Notes: generated from the sequence alone by a model not told the origin. A stretch of DNA of 64,000 bases from Natranaerofaba carboxydovora (GCF_022539405.1 NZ_CP054394.1:1868501-1932500), one strand, 5' to 3'. Shown: positions 1 to 8,481, numbered from the stretch's first letter. Program-made: numbers and translations.

Positions 1-170
1 ATTTCATCACGAATAACTACAAAAAACCAGGGCTGCTTATTCATGGCAGTAGGTGCTGCCATTGCAGCCTGTAATATCTTTTCAACCTTCTCATCTTCTA
101 TTTTTTTATCTTTATATTTTCGAACACTTCTTCTTTCAAATATTAAATCAAGCTTATTATTATCAATCAT
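1..170 (-). CDS. Nitroreductase family protein, N-terminal part (runs off the window)
   Basis: The first 56 codons of a flavin-dependent nitroreductase read leftward off the window edge from an ATG at 170. The visible N-terminus has the family hallmark pattern: a short helix ending in ERRSVRKY, then KVEKILQAAMAAPTAMN and QPWFFVV. In known members the RRSxR segment contacts the FMN phosphate and the PxxxNxQPW segment packs on the flavin. The enzymes reduce nitro-aromatics, quinones or similar acceptors with NAD(P)H in the cytoplasm. The substrate cannot be told. The gene is followed upstream by a decayed NTPase gene on the same strand. Confidence 0.85.
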   Translation of the reverse strand, partial: MIDNNKLDLIFERRSVRKYKDKKIEDEKVEKILQAAMAAPTAMNKQPWFFVVIRDE

Positions 171-208
171 ATTATCACCTACCCTAAATTGTTTTGGTAT
201 ACTTTCCC

Positions 209-495
209 TTAAGCAGTGAACAAATTGCTTGATATCTTATTAGGCAAGGACTCCCGATTCTTCTCAGTAACTTCAATCAAACTAACATCCTCTCTAGTTT
301 TTACATGATCACAAAATTTATTAGAACTTTTCATCGGGTAGATACAATTCTAAAACCAACCCTTTTATTGTTGTTGCTATCTCTAAGTTCTTCTGTAAAA
401 AATCCCACTACCGGAGTTTTAATGAGCTCTATACTTTTCATTATAACAGTAGTCTTACCAATCCCTGGTCTGCCTGTCAAGAGAATATTATTCAC
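209..495 (-). pseudogene. Decayed THEP1-type nucleoside-triphosphatase with internal deletion
   Basis: A GTG start at 495 after an AGGAGG box opens a 54-residue frame (stop 331-333) with a Walker A motif GRPGIGKTT and the downstream TPVVGFFTEELRD and RVGFRIVSTR segments typical of the THEP1/NTPase family (about 170-180 residues). A second, shifted frame (334-209) holds the sequence DVSLIEVTEKNRESLPNKI, which matches the usual C-terminal end of the same family. The middle of the protein, including Walker B, is absent and the two pieces are out of frame. I read this as an internal deletion of roughly 80 codons leaving a non-functional remnant. The family hydrolyses nucleotides; its cell role is poorly known. 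Confidence 0.7.
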
Positions 496-665
496 GACTA
501 TGAACCTCCTTCCACTATCTATTTTATAAGAAAAAATTATACCTATAAAGATCTTACAAATTTTTATATTCGTTACATTTTATATATTCAATTTATGTCA
601 AATTATATGGTATAATTAAAGAAGCTTGTAATATGTCATCACATTTAAAAAGGGGAGCCTAGCCT

Positions 666-2456
666 ATGACTCAAGAACCTTTGCCTGAAGAGAAAACTGA
701 AGAAGAAGAATTAAAAGCAAATTTACAAAACGAAATTAAAAAAAAGAAACATTTTCGGTTTTTTTGGATTAATATTGTAATTGGCGTAGTATTAACTATA
801 ATTTTACTTGTAATATTACTTTATCTAGCACCAGGAAGACAAGAAGCTTCACCTTATCCACCCACTGATGAAACAAGATTAATCTTTGAAGATAAGGATT
901 TAGGAACAGAACACACTCTACAAAAAGATGATGAAACTTATATTTCAAAAGTATTTCTAAAAGAACATATCGATCCCTATATTCACTACGATGAAAACGG
1001 TGATTACGTAACAATAACATCACATGAAAAAGTTTTTCAAATGCAAACAGACCAGCTCACTGCATATGTTAACGAAGAAGAAACAGAATTAAACTTCCCC
1101 CCAACAATCCATGAAGACCAACCTTATCTCCCTGCAGATGTACTACAAGAGGTTTATCCGGTCGAGGTACATTATTTTGAAGAAGATAATCTGGCATTAT
1201 TAGAAAATCTTGAAGAACAGGCTTTAAAAGGTAATGTAAAAGAAAATGAAACAGGCATTTTGCGTGAGGGCCCTTCCATTAGGAAGGGCATTATTGACAG
1301 ATTAGACGAAGGGGAAGAAGTAATAATCTATTCAGAGGAAAACAACTGGTTTTTTGATTGGTATTATGTACGCACTCCTGATGGCTATCTAGGATACATA
1401 TCAAAAGATGATTTAACCTTAGACGATGTAACTTTTAGAGAAGCTGTCAAAAAAGAAACCCCTCGCCATGTTCCAAACATATCTATGGGAGAACCAATTA
1501 GCCTTACCTGGGAACATGTCATAACAAATACACCAAATCCTGATGAAATGCCTTTACTTTCGGGAGTCAATGTAATAAGTCCCACATGGTTTCACCTTAA
1601 TAACTCAAAAGGTGAGCTTGATAATGTAGCAGACAAATCATTTGTCTACTGGGCCCACCAAAATGATAAGCAGGTTTGGGCTCTTATTTCTAATAGATTT
1701 GATCCCGCAAAAACACATGAGTTTTTGCGGGATCCAAATGCAAGACAAAATACCATAAATCAACTTTTATTGTTTTCTGAAATTTATAACCTAGATGGTA
1801 TTAACTTCGATTTTGAAAATATAAAATTAAAAGACCGGGATTACTACACCCAATTTATAAGAGAAGCCACCCCATTTTTAAGAGAGCAAGATCTCGTGGT
1901 ATCTGTTGATGTAACATTTATATCTGAAAGCGAAAATTGGTCAAAAAGTTATGACCGAAAAGCCCTTGCCCATACAGTAGATTTTGTTATGGTCATGGCC
2001 TATGACGAGCACTGGGGAGACAGCCCTGTAGCTGGCTCTGTTGCGAGTCTTCCCTGGGTCGAAAATAACTTAGAAGAAATCCTGAAAAAAATACCAGGTG
2101 AACAATTAGTACTTGGCATTCCTTTTTACACAAGGTTATGGAAAGAAGAAGAGAATGAAACAGGCGAAATAGAAGTCTCTTCAAGTGCTTATGGTATGGA
2201 CAGAATAAAAGAGATCCTCGATGAACACGACGCTGATATAACTTTTGACGAAGATACAAAGCAATACTATGCCGAATACACAAACGATGATAATAGGTAT
2301 CGTACATGGTTAGAAACACCCGAATCTATCAAAAAGCGTATTGATCTAGTTCACGAATATGACCTTGCAGGAGTTGCATCCTGGAGAAGAGGTTTTGAGA
2401 CAGATGATATTTGGGACGTAATAAAAGAAAACCTATATAGACCTACATCAGAGTAA
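666..2456 (+). CDS. Membrane-anchored SH3b and GH18 (YaaH-like) cell-wall hydrolase
   Basis: A 596-residue protein. Residues about 32-55 form one hydrophobic anchor after a charged cytoplasmic tail, so the rest is outside the membrane. Residues about 80-185 resemble the copper-amine-oxidase N-like stalk domain found in Clostridia, about 190-262 is a bacterial SH3 domain (GILREGPSIRKGII, GYLGYISKDDL) for wall binding, and about 290-590 is a glycoside hydrolase 18 barrel. The catalytic strand reads DGINFDFE at about 377-384, so the general acid Glu is kept although the second Asp of the DxxDxDxE consensus is Asn, as is common in spore-type members. Likely it cuts spore or vegetative peptidoglycan. 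SD AGGGGAG precedes the ATG. Its 3' end overlaps the convergent DUF3786 gene by 9 bp. Confidence 0.85.
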   Translation: MTQEPLPEEKTEEEELKANLQNEIKKKKHFRFFWINIVIGVVLTIILLVILLYLAPGRQEASPYPPTDETRLIFEDKDLGTEHTLQKDDETYISKVFLKEHIDPYIHYDENGDYVTITSHEKVFQMQTDQLTAYVNEEETELNFPPTIHEDQPYLPADVLQEVYPVEVHYFEEDNLALLENLEEQALKGNVKENETGILREGPSIRKGIIDRLDEGEEVIIYSEENNWFFDWYYVRTPDGYLGYISKDDLTLDDVTFREAVKKETPRHVPNISMGEPISLTWEHVITNTPNPDEMPLLSGVNVISPTWFHLNNSKGELDNVADKSFVYWAHQNDKQVWALISNRFDPAKTHEFLRDPNARQNTINQLLLFSEIYNLDGINFDFENIKLKDRDYYTQFIREATPFLREQDLVVSVDVTFISESENWSKSYDRKALAHTVDFVMVMAYDEHWGDSPVAGSVASLPWVENNLEEILKKIPGEQLVLGIPFYTRLWKEEENETGEIEVSSSAYGMDRIKEILDEHDADITFDEDTKQYYAEYTNDDNRYRTWLETPESIKKRIDLVHEYDLAGVASWRRGFETDDIWDVIKENLYRPTSE

Positions 2457-3158
2457 AGCACGATTAATTAATCTTAAGGTTGCATTAATGCCCATAACAT
2501 AGATAGATGCCGTATCCAAATAAGTAGAAATTATCGCATCAAATAAAATATTCCCATTGGCAGAAAACTCATCATCAGCTTCCCAAATAATAAATGCTTG
2601 ATTTAATTTTGGAAAAACTGGAATAATGGCACCGTAATCTCCCATTTCACCTTTTTCTCCACCAAGGGCTTCTACTCCCTTGAAAAAATTCTCCTTTTTC
2701 CCTGCTAGTTTTTTTACAAGCGGAGTAATTGCATCTTCTATAAAACAGCTATGGTGATGCCCCCCTTGGGGCAGTTCCAAAAAGTTAATCCATCTGCCTT
2801 TTGGGGGAAGCCCACTTGCATTTCTTAAATAATAAAGCATAAGAACCTGATCGCTGATAAGTATTGTGTCACCCGTATGATCCTCTTCATCTTCTATATT
2901 TGTTTCTTTATTAACTGGTCTACCACACCCATTTTTCTCAAGTTGAAATTTGTCTTCTTTGAAATCGTCTGCAAAAGCGAACTCACCCTCTGGAAACTTG
3001 ATTATATAATCCTGGTTCAAATATCTTAGCTTAAAAATACCCCTCCCCTCTTCAATCTCTTCAAACACAGCCCCGCTGCAATCGGCCATCAAAAATGGAT
3101 CACCTTCTTTAAATTCTTCCTTAGCTTTTATTAAGGCACTTATATTTTTTTCTTCCAA
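2448..3158 (-). CDS. DUF3786 domain protein
   Basis: A 236-residue soluble protein starting at TTG with a GGGAG box nine bases upstream. The C-terminal part has the pattern seen in DUF3786 proteins of anaerobes: IIPVFPKLNQAFIIWEADDE, then FDAIISTYLDTASIYVMG. The middle has HHHSCF at about residue 134 and two isolated Cys at about 26 and 78, which could bind metal. Family members often sit near corrinoid or methyltransferase genes in acetogens and methanogens, but no such gene is next to this one. The function is unknown; no membrane segment or signal peptide is present. Confidence 0.7.
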   Translation of the reverse strand: MEEKNISALIKAKEEFKEGDPFLMADCSGAVFEEIEEGRGIFKLRYLNQDYIIKFPEGEFAFADDFKEDKFQLEKNGCGRPVNKETNIEDEEDHTGDTILISDQVLMLYYLRNASGLPPKGRWINFLELPQGGHHHSCFIEDAITPLVKKLAGKKENFFKGVEALGGEKGEMGDYGAIIPVFPKLNQAFIIWEADDEFSANGNILFDAIISTYLDTASIYVMGINATLRLINRALL

Positions 3159-3199
3159 GTAAACTCACTCCCTTTATTTCATTTTAATTAATCTAATCT

Positions 3200-3244
3200 T
3201 ATCATTTATCTTTTAATCATTTATCTTTTAATCATTTATCTTTT
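3200..3244. repeat. Three tandem copies of a 15-bp repeat
   Basis: The unit AATCATTTATCTTTT occurs three times head to tail (3200-3214 with T at the first base, 3215-3229, 3230-3244). It lies in the AT-rich gap upstream of the TTG of the DUF3786 gene and upstream of the promoter of the small lipoprotein. No spacers are present, so this is a microsatellite-like tract that can change length by slippage, not a CRISPR. Confidence 0.9.
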
Positions 3245-3321
3245 ATCTAATTCTTGTTTATAAAAAATTATCCTTCATCTGTAAAAATATAAGTCGAGTT
3301 TACAAAATGTTTATCTTTTAT

Positions 3322-3352
3322 TTGAATTAGTTTTGAAAAGGCACTATATAAT
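3322..3352 (+). promoter_or_regulatory. Sigma-A type promoter for the small lipoprotein
   Basis: TTGAAT at 3322-3327 and a perfect TATAAT at 3347-3352 are separated by 19 bases, slightly long. They are followed 19 bases later by GGAGGG and the ATG at 3382. The assignment rests on motif match and position only. Confidence 0.5.
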
Positions 3353-3381
3353 TAAACCATCATAATTGAAGGAGGGATATT

Positions 3382-3555
3382 ATGCTAACATCATTTAAGG
3401 GGAAACTAATAGCTATTTTAGCGGTTCTTGTTCTCTCCTTGACAATGGCTATGGGCTGTGAAGAAGAGCCTATGGAAGAACCTGAGCCTAAAGATGATCA
3501 AATGGAGGAAAAAGAGGAAGAAATAGGCCTTGGTGATCTTTTAGATTTTGCATAA
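3382..3555 (+). CDS. Small acidic lipoprotein (57 residues)
   Basis: ATG follows GGAGGG at good spacing. The protein has a charged start (SFKGK), a hydrophobic stretch from about residue 10, and a lipobox-like MAMGC with Cys at residue 26, so it should be lipidated and exposed outside the membrane. The remaining 31 residues are almost all Glu, Asp, Pro, Met and Lys. It stands alone between a promoter and a strong terminator, so it is a self-contained transcription unit. I recognise no family. Acidic surface lipoproteins of this size are easily missed by gene callers. Confidence 0.7.
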   Translation: MLTSFKGKLIAILAVLVLSLTMAMGCEEEPMEEPEPKDDQMEEKEEEIGLGDLLDFA

Positions 3556-3566
3556 GTTTATTATTG

Positions 3567-3598
3567 AAAAGCGCAGATTTGATCTGCGCTTTTTTATT
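3567..3598 (+). terminator. Intrinsic terminator of the small lipoprotein
   Basis: GCGCAGAT (3571-3578), loop TTG, ATCTGCGC (3582-3589), extended by flanking A and T runs and followed by TTTTTT. Confidence 0.9.
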
Positions 3599-3746
3599 AT
3601 TTTGAAAATAGATGATATAATATCTTTAAGGTATACTGATACATTAATATATTTACTTAGTTATTTTGTTTTTCTGTATATTTATTATTCTAGGCATATT
3701 ATATGTGTCTTTACTTTTTGATTGTACAAGATAGGGGGAAGGTAAT

Positions 3747-4451
3747 GTGGAACACCAATTATTAATAATTGAGGATGATACAGAACTATGTAACATGTTA
3801 AAAATATCTCTAGAACATAAAGGCTTTAACGTTGAGTTGGCATATAATGGCGATGAAGGGATAGAAAAAATAAAAAGCAATAAATATTCTCTTATTATAT
3901 TAGATGTAATGTTACCTAAAAAAGATGGCTGGGAAGTATGTCAAAAAATAAGAAGCAGCGAGCATAATTCCAAAACTCCTATTTTAATGTTAACTGCAAA
4001 AGTTGAAGAAGATGATAAAATATTAGGTCTAAAATTAGGAGCAGACGATTATGTAACAAAACCGTTTAGCCCTAGAGAGCTAACAGCCAGGGTTGAAGCA
4101 CTTATAAGAAGAGCAAATGATTTTGAAGAAAAAGACAACGCCTATCAATATAGAGATTTAACAATTGATCCTAATACTTATAAAGTAATCGTTAACGATA
4201 GTGAACTTCAGTTAACACATAAAGAATTTGAACTACTGCTTACATTATGTAAAGATTATGGAGTAGTATTTAGTAGAGACAAATTATTAGAAAAAATCTG
4301 GGGGTTTTCTTTCATTGGCGGAACCAGAACAGTTGATGAGCATATCAAAAGACTAAGAAAAAAAATAGAATCTAAAAGTGATTATACTTTTATTCAAACT
4401 GTTTGGGGAGTAGGATATAAATTCGAGGTGAAGGAAAATGCAAATAATTGA
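3747..4451 (+). CDS. OmpR-family response regulator
   Basis: A 234-residue two-domain regulator. Residues 1-120 are a receiver with acidic pocket EDD at 9-11, phospho-acceptor Asp53 (LDVMLP) and Lys105 (TKPF). Residues about 130-230 are a winged-helix DNA-binding domain ending in TVWGVGYKF, as in PhoB/OmpR. The start is GTG at 3747, eight to ten bases after GGGGAAGG; an ATG two bases upstream is out of frame. The stop overlaps the kinase ATG by 14 bp, so the pair is translated together. The signal and targets are unknown. Confidence 0.93.
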   Translation: MEHQLLIIEDDTELCNMLKISLEHKGFNVELAYNGDEGIEKIKSNKYSLIILDVMLPKKDGWEVCQKIRSSEHNSKTPILMLTAKVEEDDKILGLKLGADDYVTKPFSPRELTARVEALIRRANDFEEKDNAYQYRDLTIDPNTYKVIVNDSELQLTHKEFELLLTLCKDYGVVFSRDKLLEKIWGFSFIGGTRTVDEHIKRLRKKIESKSDYTFIQTVWGVGYKFEVKENANN

Positions 4452-5967
4452 TAAAATAAAACCTAAATCTCTATTTTCTAAATTAATAAGCAGCTATATG
4501 ATCATTATTTTTGTTACACTTCTAATTCTTGGCGGGATTATGTCTTATTTATTAGAGCAGCATTTTTATGGTGCAAGAGAATGGGAGATAAATTCGCAAG
4601 CTCAAAAAGCGGCTTCTATGCTCGAAGAACCCATAATTGAAAAAAATGCTTCAGAAATAATTGAAAAAACTGCTACTCTATCAAAATCATTTGAGTCTAA
4701 CATTAATGTGTATGATAGCAATGGCAATGTTATAACAAAGGCTAACTATATAGATGACACAGATAACGACGCAAGGGATAACGATGATAATGTAAACATC
4801 GAAAAAAATGAAAAAGAACACGTTTTAAAAGGTAATTCTTTCACCAAAAAAGTATTTGGACCTCAAGCAAAAAGACTTTTGGTTGCAATACCTATCACAG
4901 TAGAGAATGAATCAGTTCATGCAACTACAACTCAAATCGCTGCATCTGATGAAGATGAAATACTTGGCTTTGTAACCTTAAACGCTCCTTTGATTGGTTT
5001 TGAGGATACTTTAGCAAGTATTTTTAGAATAACTTTAATTTCGGGGGCAATAGCTGTATTTTTTGCTACAATATTTGCCTTTACAATCTCAAGAAATATC
5101 ACCAAGCCTTTAAAGCATATTAACGAGTCAGCCAAAAAATTAGCTTCAGGCAATTATAAACAAGTAGGAGAAGAAAACATCAAAGAAAACGAAGATGAAC
5201 TAAATAAAGTTTCAAAAACTTTCAATGTCGCTGCAAATCAAATAGATCAGACCATCAAAGAGCAAAAAAAGCTCGCAGTCTATCGAAAAAATCTAGTTGA
5301 TAACGCTTCGCATGAGTTTAGAGCACCTTTAAGTACAATCAGAGGATATTGCGAATTATTGATAGATGGTATTTTGCCAAGAGAAAAACAAAAAAAATAT
5401 ATCCAAATCATTATGAATAATACTTTGAATTTAAATAAGATGGTCGACGAGTTATTGGAACTATCCAATTTAGAAAGCGGCAGTATAAACCTTGAAAATG
5501 AAAAGTTAACACCAGAAAAAATAGCCAAGCAAAATCACGAAAATATATTACCTATGGCGGACGAAAAGTCACAGAATATTGAATTACAAATTTTAAATGA
5601 CAAAAATGATTTAGGTTACTTTCTAGGTGATGTAACAAGAGTAAATCAAATACTCTCTAATATATTAAAAAACGCTGTACAATTTACGCAGCCAGGAGGT
5701 AAAATAAAATTTAGCGTTGGGGCAGAAAACAATTTTGTTGTGTATACAATCGAAGACAATGGAAAAGGCATACCTGAAGAAGAAATGCAAAATATATTTC
5801 AAAGGTTTTACAAGTTAGATAAATCCAGGAATGACAATTCAACTACTGGTCTTGGGTTAGCTATCGTTAACGAACTTGTAAAAGCTCATGATGGAGATAT
5901 TAAAGTTGAAAGCAAAGTTGAAGAAGGTAGCATTTTTAAAGTTTATTTCCCAAGATACGAAAGTTAA
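4438..5967 (+). CDS. Sensor histidine kinase with HAMP
   Basis: A 509-residue membrane kinase. TM1 is at about 17-38, an extracytoplasmic sensor follows, and TM2 is at about 198-220. HAMP is next, then the dimerisation helix with phospho-acceptor His292 in NASHEFRAPL. The ATPase domain has the N box (NILKNAVQF), G1 (DNGKGIP) and G2 (TTGLGLAIV). The sensor has an unusually polar, Asp/Asn-rich stretch at about 104-125, which looks like a flexible or cation-binding insert. It overlaps the response regulator and is its likely partner. Terminator follows at 6011. Confidence 0.92.
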   Translation: MQIIDKIKPKSLFSKLISSYMIIIFVTLLILGGIMSYLLEQHFYGAREWEINSQAQKAASMLEEPIIEKNASEIIEKTATLSKSFESNINVYDSNGNVITKANYIDDTDNDARDNDDNVNIEKNEKEHVLKGNSFTKKVFGPQAKRLLVAIPITVENESVHATTTQIAASDEDEILGFVTLNAPLIGFEDTLASIFRITLISGAIAVFFATIFAFTISRNITKPLKHINESAKKLASGNYKQVGEENIKENEDELNKVSKTFNVAANQIDQTIKEQKKLAVYRKNLVDNASHEFRAPLSTIRGYCELLIDGILPREKQKKYIQIIMNNTLNLNKMVDELLELSNLESGSINLENEKLTPEKIAKQNHENILPMADEKSQNIELQILNDKNDLGYFLGDVTRVNQILSNILKNAVQFTQPGGKIKFSVGAENNFVVYTIEDNGKGIPEEEMQNIFQRFYKLDKSRNDNSTTGLGLAIVNELVKAHDGDIKVESKVEEGSIFKVYFPRYES

Positions 5968-6010
5968 AATACCATGGAAAAAAATTATTTAAGGTTATGT
6001 TGCTTTTGAG

Positions 6011-6050
6011 GGGCTATCCCAAAATTACTTTTGGGTATAGCCCTTTTTTG
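6011..6050 (+). terminator. Intrinsic terminator of the two-component operon
   Basis: GGGCTATCCCAAAA pairs with TTTTGGGTATAGCCC around a short TTAC loop with one bulge, then TTTTTT. Confidence 0.9.
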
Positions 6051-6107
6051 AGTGTAATTTTAAATACAATATAAATATTTCTTATATCCATAAAATTTAT
6101 TTATGTC

Positions 6108-6201
6108 TTAAGGGCCGCCCTTAAAACCCCATTAAAATGGTTTTTTTATGTTTTTTAAAATTGTTTACAAATTTGACACATTTAAAAATATATTTTAATA
6201 T
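6108..6201 (+). promoter_or_regulatory. Promoter region of the selenocytochrome gene
   Basis: TTGACA at 6173-6178 and TAATAT at 6196-6201 are exactly 17 bases apart. About 50 bases upstream lies a perfect inverted repeat TTAAGGG-CCG-CCCTTAA (6108-6124), a possible operator. A small CCATT/AATGG hairpin with a T run lies between them. The leader to the ATG at 6267 holds AGGAGGG. Confidence 0.55.
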
Positions 6202-6266
6202 TATTATAGATTAAAAAATACCCAATACTTGCCTGGGGTAATTAAAACATTTAGGAGGGATTATGT

Positions 6267-7163
6267 ATGTCAAGGCAACAGACCAGTTTATCTAGGAAAG
6301 GTTTTCTAAAAAGATCAGGCGCATCCTTACTTACTTTGTCAATGGCCGCAGGACTTGGCGGAGCAGCGTTAGCAGGCTGTGACAAAGACAAAATAGCAGA
6401 TGCACCTGATGGAATCGAAGTTCCAGATTGGCCTTATAATTATGTAAAGCTTGATCCAGAGGCTGCTGCACAAAGAGCTTATGATGGTTATCAAAGAAGA
6501 ATTCATGATGACCTAGGCGGATGAGGTATCGGAGCTGCCGAAGGGACCTTCGGCTTAATGGCGGAAGAGTTAGGAGATCCTTTTAACCTAATTCCACCAG
6601 AAATGTATGCACACTTTTCTGGTGGTATAGCTGGCTATGGCTCGCTCTGTGGCTGTCTTTCTGTAGCTGCATCAGCTATTGGCATGGTTTCAGACAGAGA
6701 AACTCAAGGGAAGTTAACTCAGGAGCTCTTTAAATGGTACAAGGATGAGGCTCATCCATGTTGGACTCCTGAAGGGGAAGAAGAATACCCTAGGGAAGTA
6801 GTAAATTCCATTTTATGTCATGTTTCTGTAACCAAATGGTTAAAACACGCTGCAGAAGAATTTGGAGAAAGAGTTGAGTTCAGTGGCGAAGAACGTGGTG
6901 AAAGATGTGCCAGGGTCACAGCGGCAACCTGCAAGAAAGCAATTGAGCTTTTAAATGCCGAGGCAGATGGTGTCTTTGAATCCGAACATAACTTAACTGA
7001 TGATGTAGAAGATTGTATGACCTGTCATGGCGATGAAGGTGATGCAACAGTTACTCACGGAAGCGACAGCTGCTTAGAGTGCCACAGTGATGTAGACATT
7101 AGCGATGATCATGGCGGACTAGACATAAATGAAATGAAAGATAAAATAGATCAAATAAAATAA
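6267..7163 (+). CDS. Predicted selenoprotein: split-Soret-like c-type cytochrome lipoprotein
   Basis: One frame from ATG 6267 to TAA 7163 contains a single in-frame TGA at 6522-6524 (codon 86 of 298). The sequence on both sides is one protein. The N-terminus is Tat-like (SRKGFLK, one Arg replaced by Lys) with lipobox LAGC. Around the TGA it reads HDDLGG-U-GIGAAEG, then NLIPPEMYAHFSGGIAGYGSL with CGC, as in split-Soret cytochromes and C_GCAxxG_C_C proteins, where I expect Cys at the TGA position. The C-terminus has two haem sites, CMTCH and CLECH. A hairpin that fits bacterial SECIS rules follows the TGA directly. Reading: an exported redox protein with haem and a selenol/thiol centre. Alternative: a nonsense-mutated gene. 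It is transcribed alone. Confidence 0.8.
6537..6554 (+). promoter_or_regulatory. Candidate bacterial SECIS hairpin
   Basis: GCCGAAG (6537-6543) pairs perfectly with CTTCGGC (6548-6554) around the loop GGAC. The loop starts 19 bases after the TGA at 6522-6524. Bacterial SECIS elements bound by SelB need an apical loop about 16-37 bases after the UGA with a G in the first two loop positions; both hold here. The stem is the most stable local structure in the gene and encodes part of the protein. Confidence 0.75.
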
Positions 7164-7204
7164 CTTTATAATTTTAAAATGGACAACCTAGTCAAGTGAT
7201 ATCG

Positions 7205-7236
7205 GGGAGGGTAGAATTATCTATCCTCCCTTTTAT
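7205..7236 (+). terminator. Intrinsic terminator of the selenocytochrome gene
   Basis: GGGAGGGTAGA (7205-7215) pairs with TCTATCCTCCC (7220-7230) with one mismatch, followed by TTTTATT. Confidence 0.85.
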
Positions 7237-7333
7237 TATTTTACAACAAAAAATTACGAATAATTTTTTAGTCCAGGTAATAATATAAGAAAGGAGCTCG
7301 TACATATCCTTATTTACTAAAAGGAGGAAAAAT

Positions 7334-7513
7334 ATGAGTAGATTAATATACTATTATAGTGGTAAAGTTAAAGATTTAAAGTCAAACTTAGAAGGCGTAA
7401 TGTGTAGAAAGGTAATAAACCTAAATCAATATAAGTTGATGAAATCGAACAATCAAAAATCTTTTAAAAACAAAGAGTCAAATCAAATACCTTTTCGGCC
7501 AAAATACAAATAA
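7334..7513 (+). CDS. Small basic protein of unknown function (59 residues)
   Basis: ATG at 7334 follows AAGGAGGAAA at ideal spacing, the strongest evidence that it is translated. The product starts SRLIYYYSGKVKDLKS and is rich in Lys, Asn and Ser with one Cys (residue 24). It has no membrane segment or recognised motif. It lies just after the selenocytochrome terminator and converges with the YgjP-type gene. No family is recognised. Confidence 0.55.
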   Translation: MSRLIYYYSGKVKDLKSNLEGVMCRKVINLNQYKLMKSNNQKSFKNKESNQIPFRPKYK

Positions 7514-7542
7514 TTAAATAAATTTCTTCAATAACTTTACCT

Positions 7543-8298
7543 TCAATTCATCTGAAAAATTCTACCATTATATTTTAACCATTCACGTTTCTCTTTATAA
7601 TCCGGTATTACACTTTCTACTGCTTGCCAAAATTCTTTCGAATGATTAGGATAAAGTAGATGAGTCAGTTCATGTACAACAACATAATCAATCACAGATA
7701 TAGGTGCCATAGCTAATTTCCAATTAAAGTTTAAATTACCTAAACTACTGCAGCTCCCCCAACGTTTTTTTTGAGTTTTAATTCTCACCTGGTTAGGCTC
7801 TACACCTACTTCCCTTTTATAATAATTAACCCTTTCAATAATAATTTTTTTTCCTTTTTCCCGAAACCATTTTTCTAGGGCATTAATTATTAATTCCCTA
7901 CTATTAGACTCCTTCAGACATACAATATGAAATATATTATTATTAAAATAAATTTCTATATTTTTAATATATGATTTTTTCTTTTTGCCATCCACTTCTA
8001 TTATCTCGATAGGATAATCTTCCCCCAAAAATAATATCTTTTCCCCAGTAACAAAATTTTTAGACGCAGGTGGCTCTTTAACTTTTTGTAATTCTTTTAT
8101 TTTATTAAATATCCATCTTGATCTTTTTTGAAGTATATATTTAATTTCTTCTTCTTTTGCAGTGTGTGGAGCTTTAACTACTACTTTCATATCTGTGTCT
8201 ATCGTAATACCTATTGTTTTTTTTCGTTTTTTGCTTTTTGTAACATCATATTGGATTTTAAATTCATTATTCTCGTACTGAAGCACTATTGTTTTCAT
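7543..8298 (-). CDS. YgjP/WrrM-type zinc metallopeptidase domain protein
   Basis: A 251-residue protein of the YgjP-like (DUF45) family. The metal site is HELTHLLYPNHSKEFW at about 206-221: HExxH-type His residues plus a downstream His, as in M48-like gluzincins. Upstream, KTQKKRWGSCSSLGNLNFNW is the family signature that precedes the active site. The N-terminal half binds in some members to HsdR-type restriction partners, but no restriction gene is nearby here. No signal peptide, so cytoplasmic. ATG follows AGGTGA. Confidence 0.85.
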   Translation of the reverse strand: MKTIVLQYENNEFKIQYDVTKSKKRKKTIGITIDTDMKVVVKAPHTAKEEEIKYILQKRSRWIFNKIKELQKVKEPPASKNFVTGEKILFLGEDYPIEIIEVDGKKKKSYIKNIEIYFNNNIFHIVCLKESNSRELIINALEKWFREKGKKIIIERVNYYKREVGVEPNQVRIKTQKKRWGSCSSLGNLNFNWKLAMAPISVIDYVVVHELTHLLYPNHSKEFWQAVESVIPDYKEKREWLKYNGRIFQMN

Positions 8299-8378
8299 CC
8301 GGTTTTATTCACCTACCCAAACAAAATATTTACAACAAATCACCTGACGAAATTCACCCAATAACCCTAATAACCCTA

Positions 8379-8452
8379 TTGACTTATAGTGTTAAAGCTG
8401 ATACAATTAAGTCAATCATTACCCCCCTCCCACGGGGCGCGGGAAGCAAGGG
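8379..8452 (+). promoter_or_regulatory. Promoter and GC-rich leader of the LDCC-type mini-protein
   Basis: TTGACT (8379-8384) and TACAAT (8402-8407) are 17 bases apart. Directly downstream, 8421-8452 is a run of C and G (CCCCCCTCCCACGGGGCGCG) that stands out in the AT-rich surroundings and can fold (CCCC with GGGG). GGAGG for the 8482 ATG follows. Confidence 0.55.
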
Positions 8453-8481
8453 TGATATTATCAAAATTTGGAGGTGTTATA

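Noticed and set aside
331-333. TGA in the THEP1-type gene as a second selenocysteine codon
   Set aside because: The sequence after the TGA in the same frame stops after nine codons and the homologous C-terminal part is in another frame with a large gap, so this is a deletion, not recoding.
305-529. Rightward 74-codon frame near the window start
   Set aside because: It is the complement of the THEP1-type remnant and has no SD.
3200-3244. CRISPR-like repeats
   Set aside because: The copies are directly adjacent with no spacers and are only 15 bp long.
7543-8298. Restriction-associated function of the YgjP-type protein
   Set aside because: No HsdR, HsdS or HsdM gene lies within the window.
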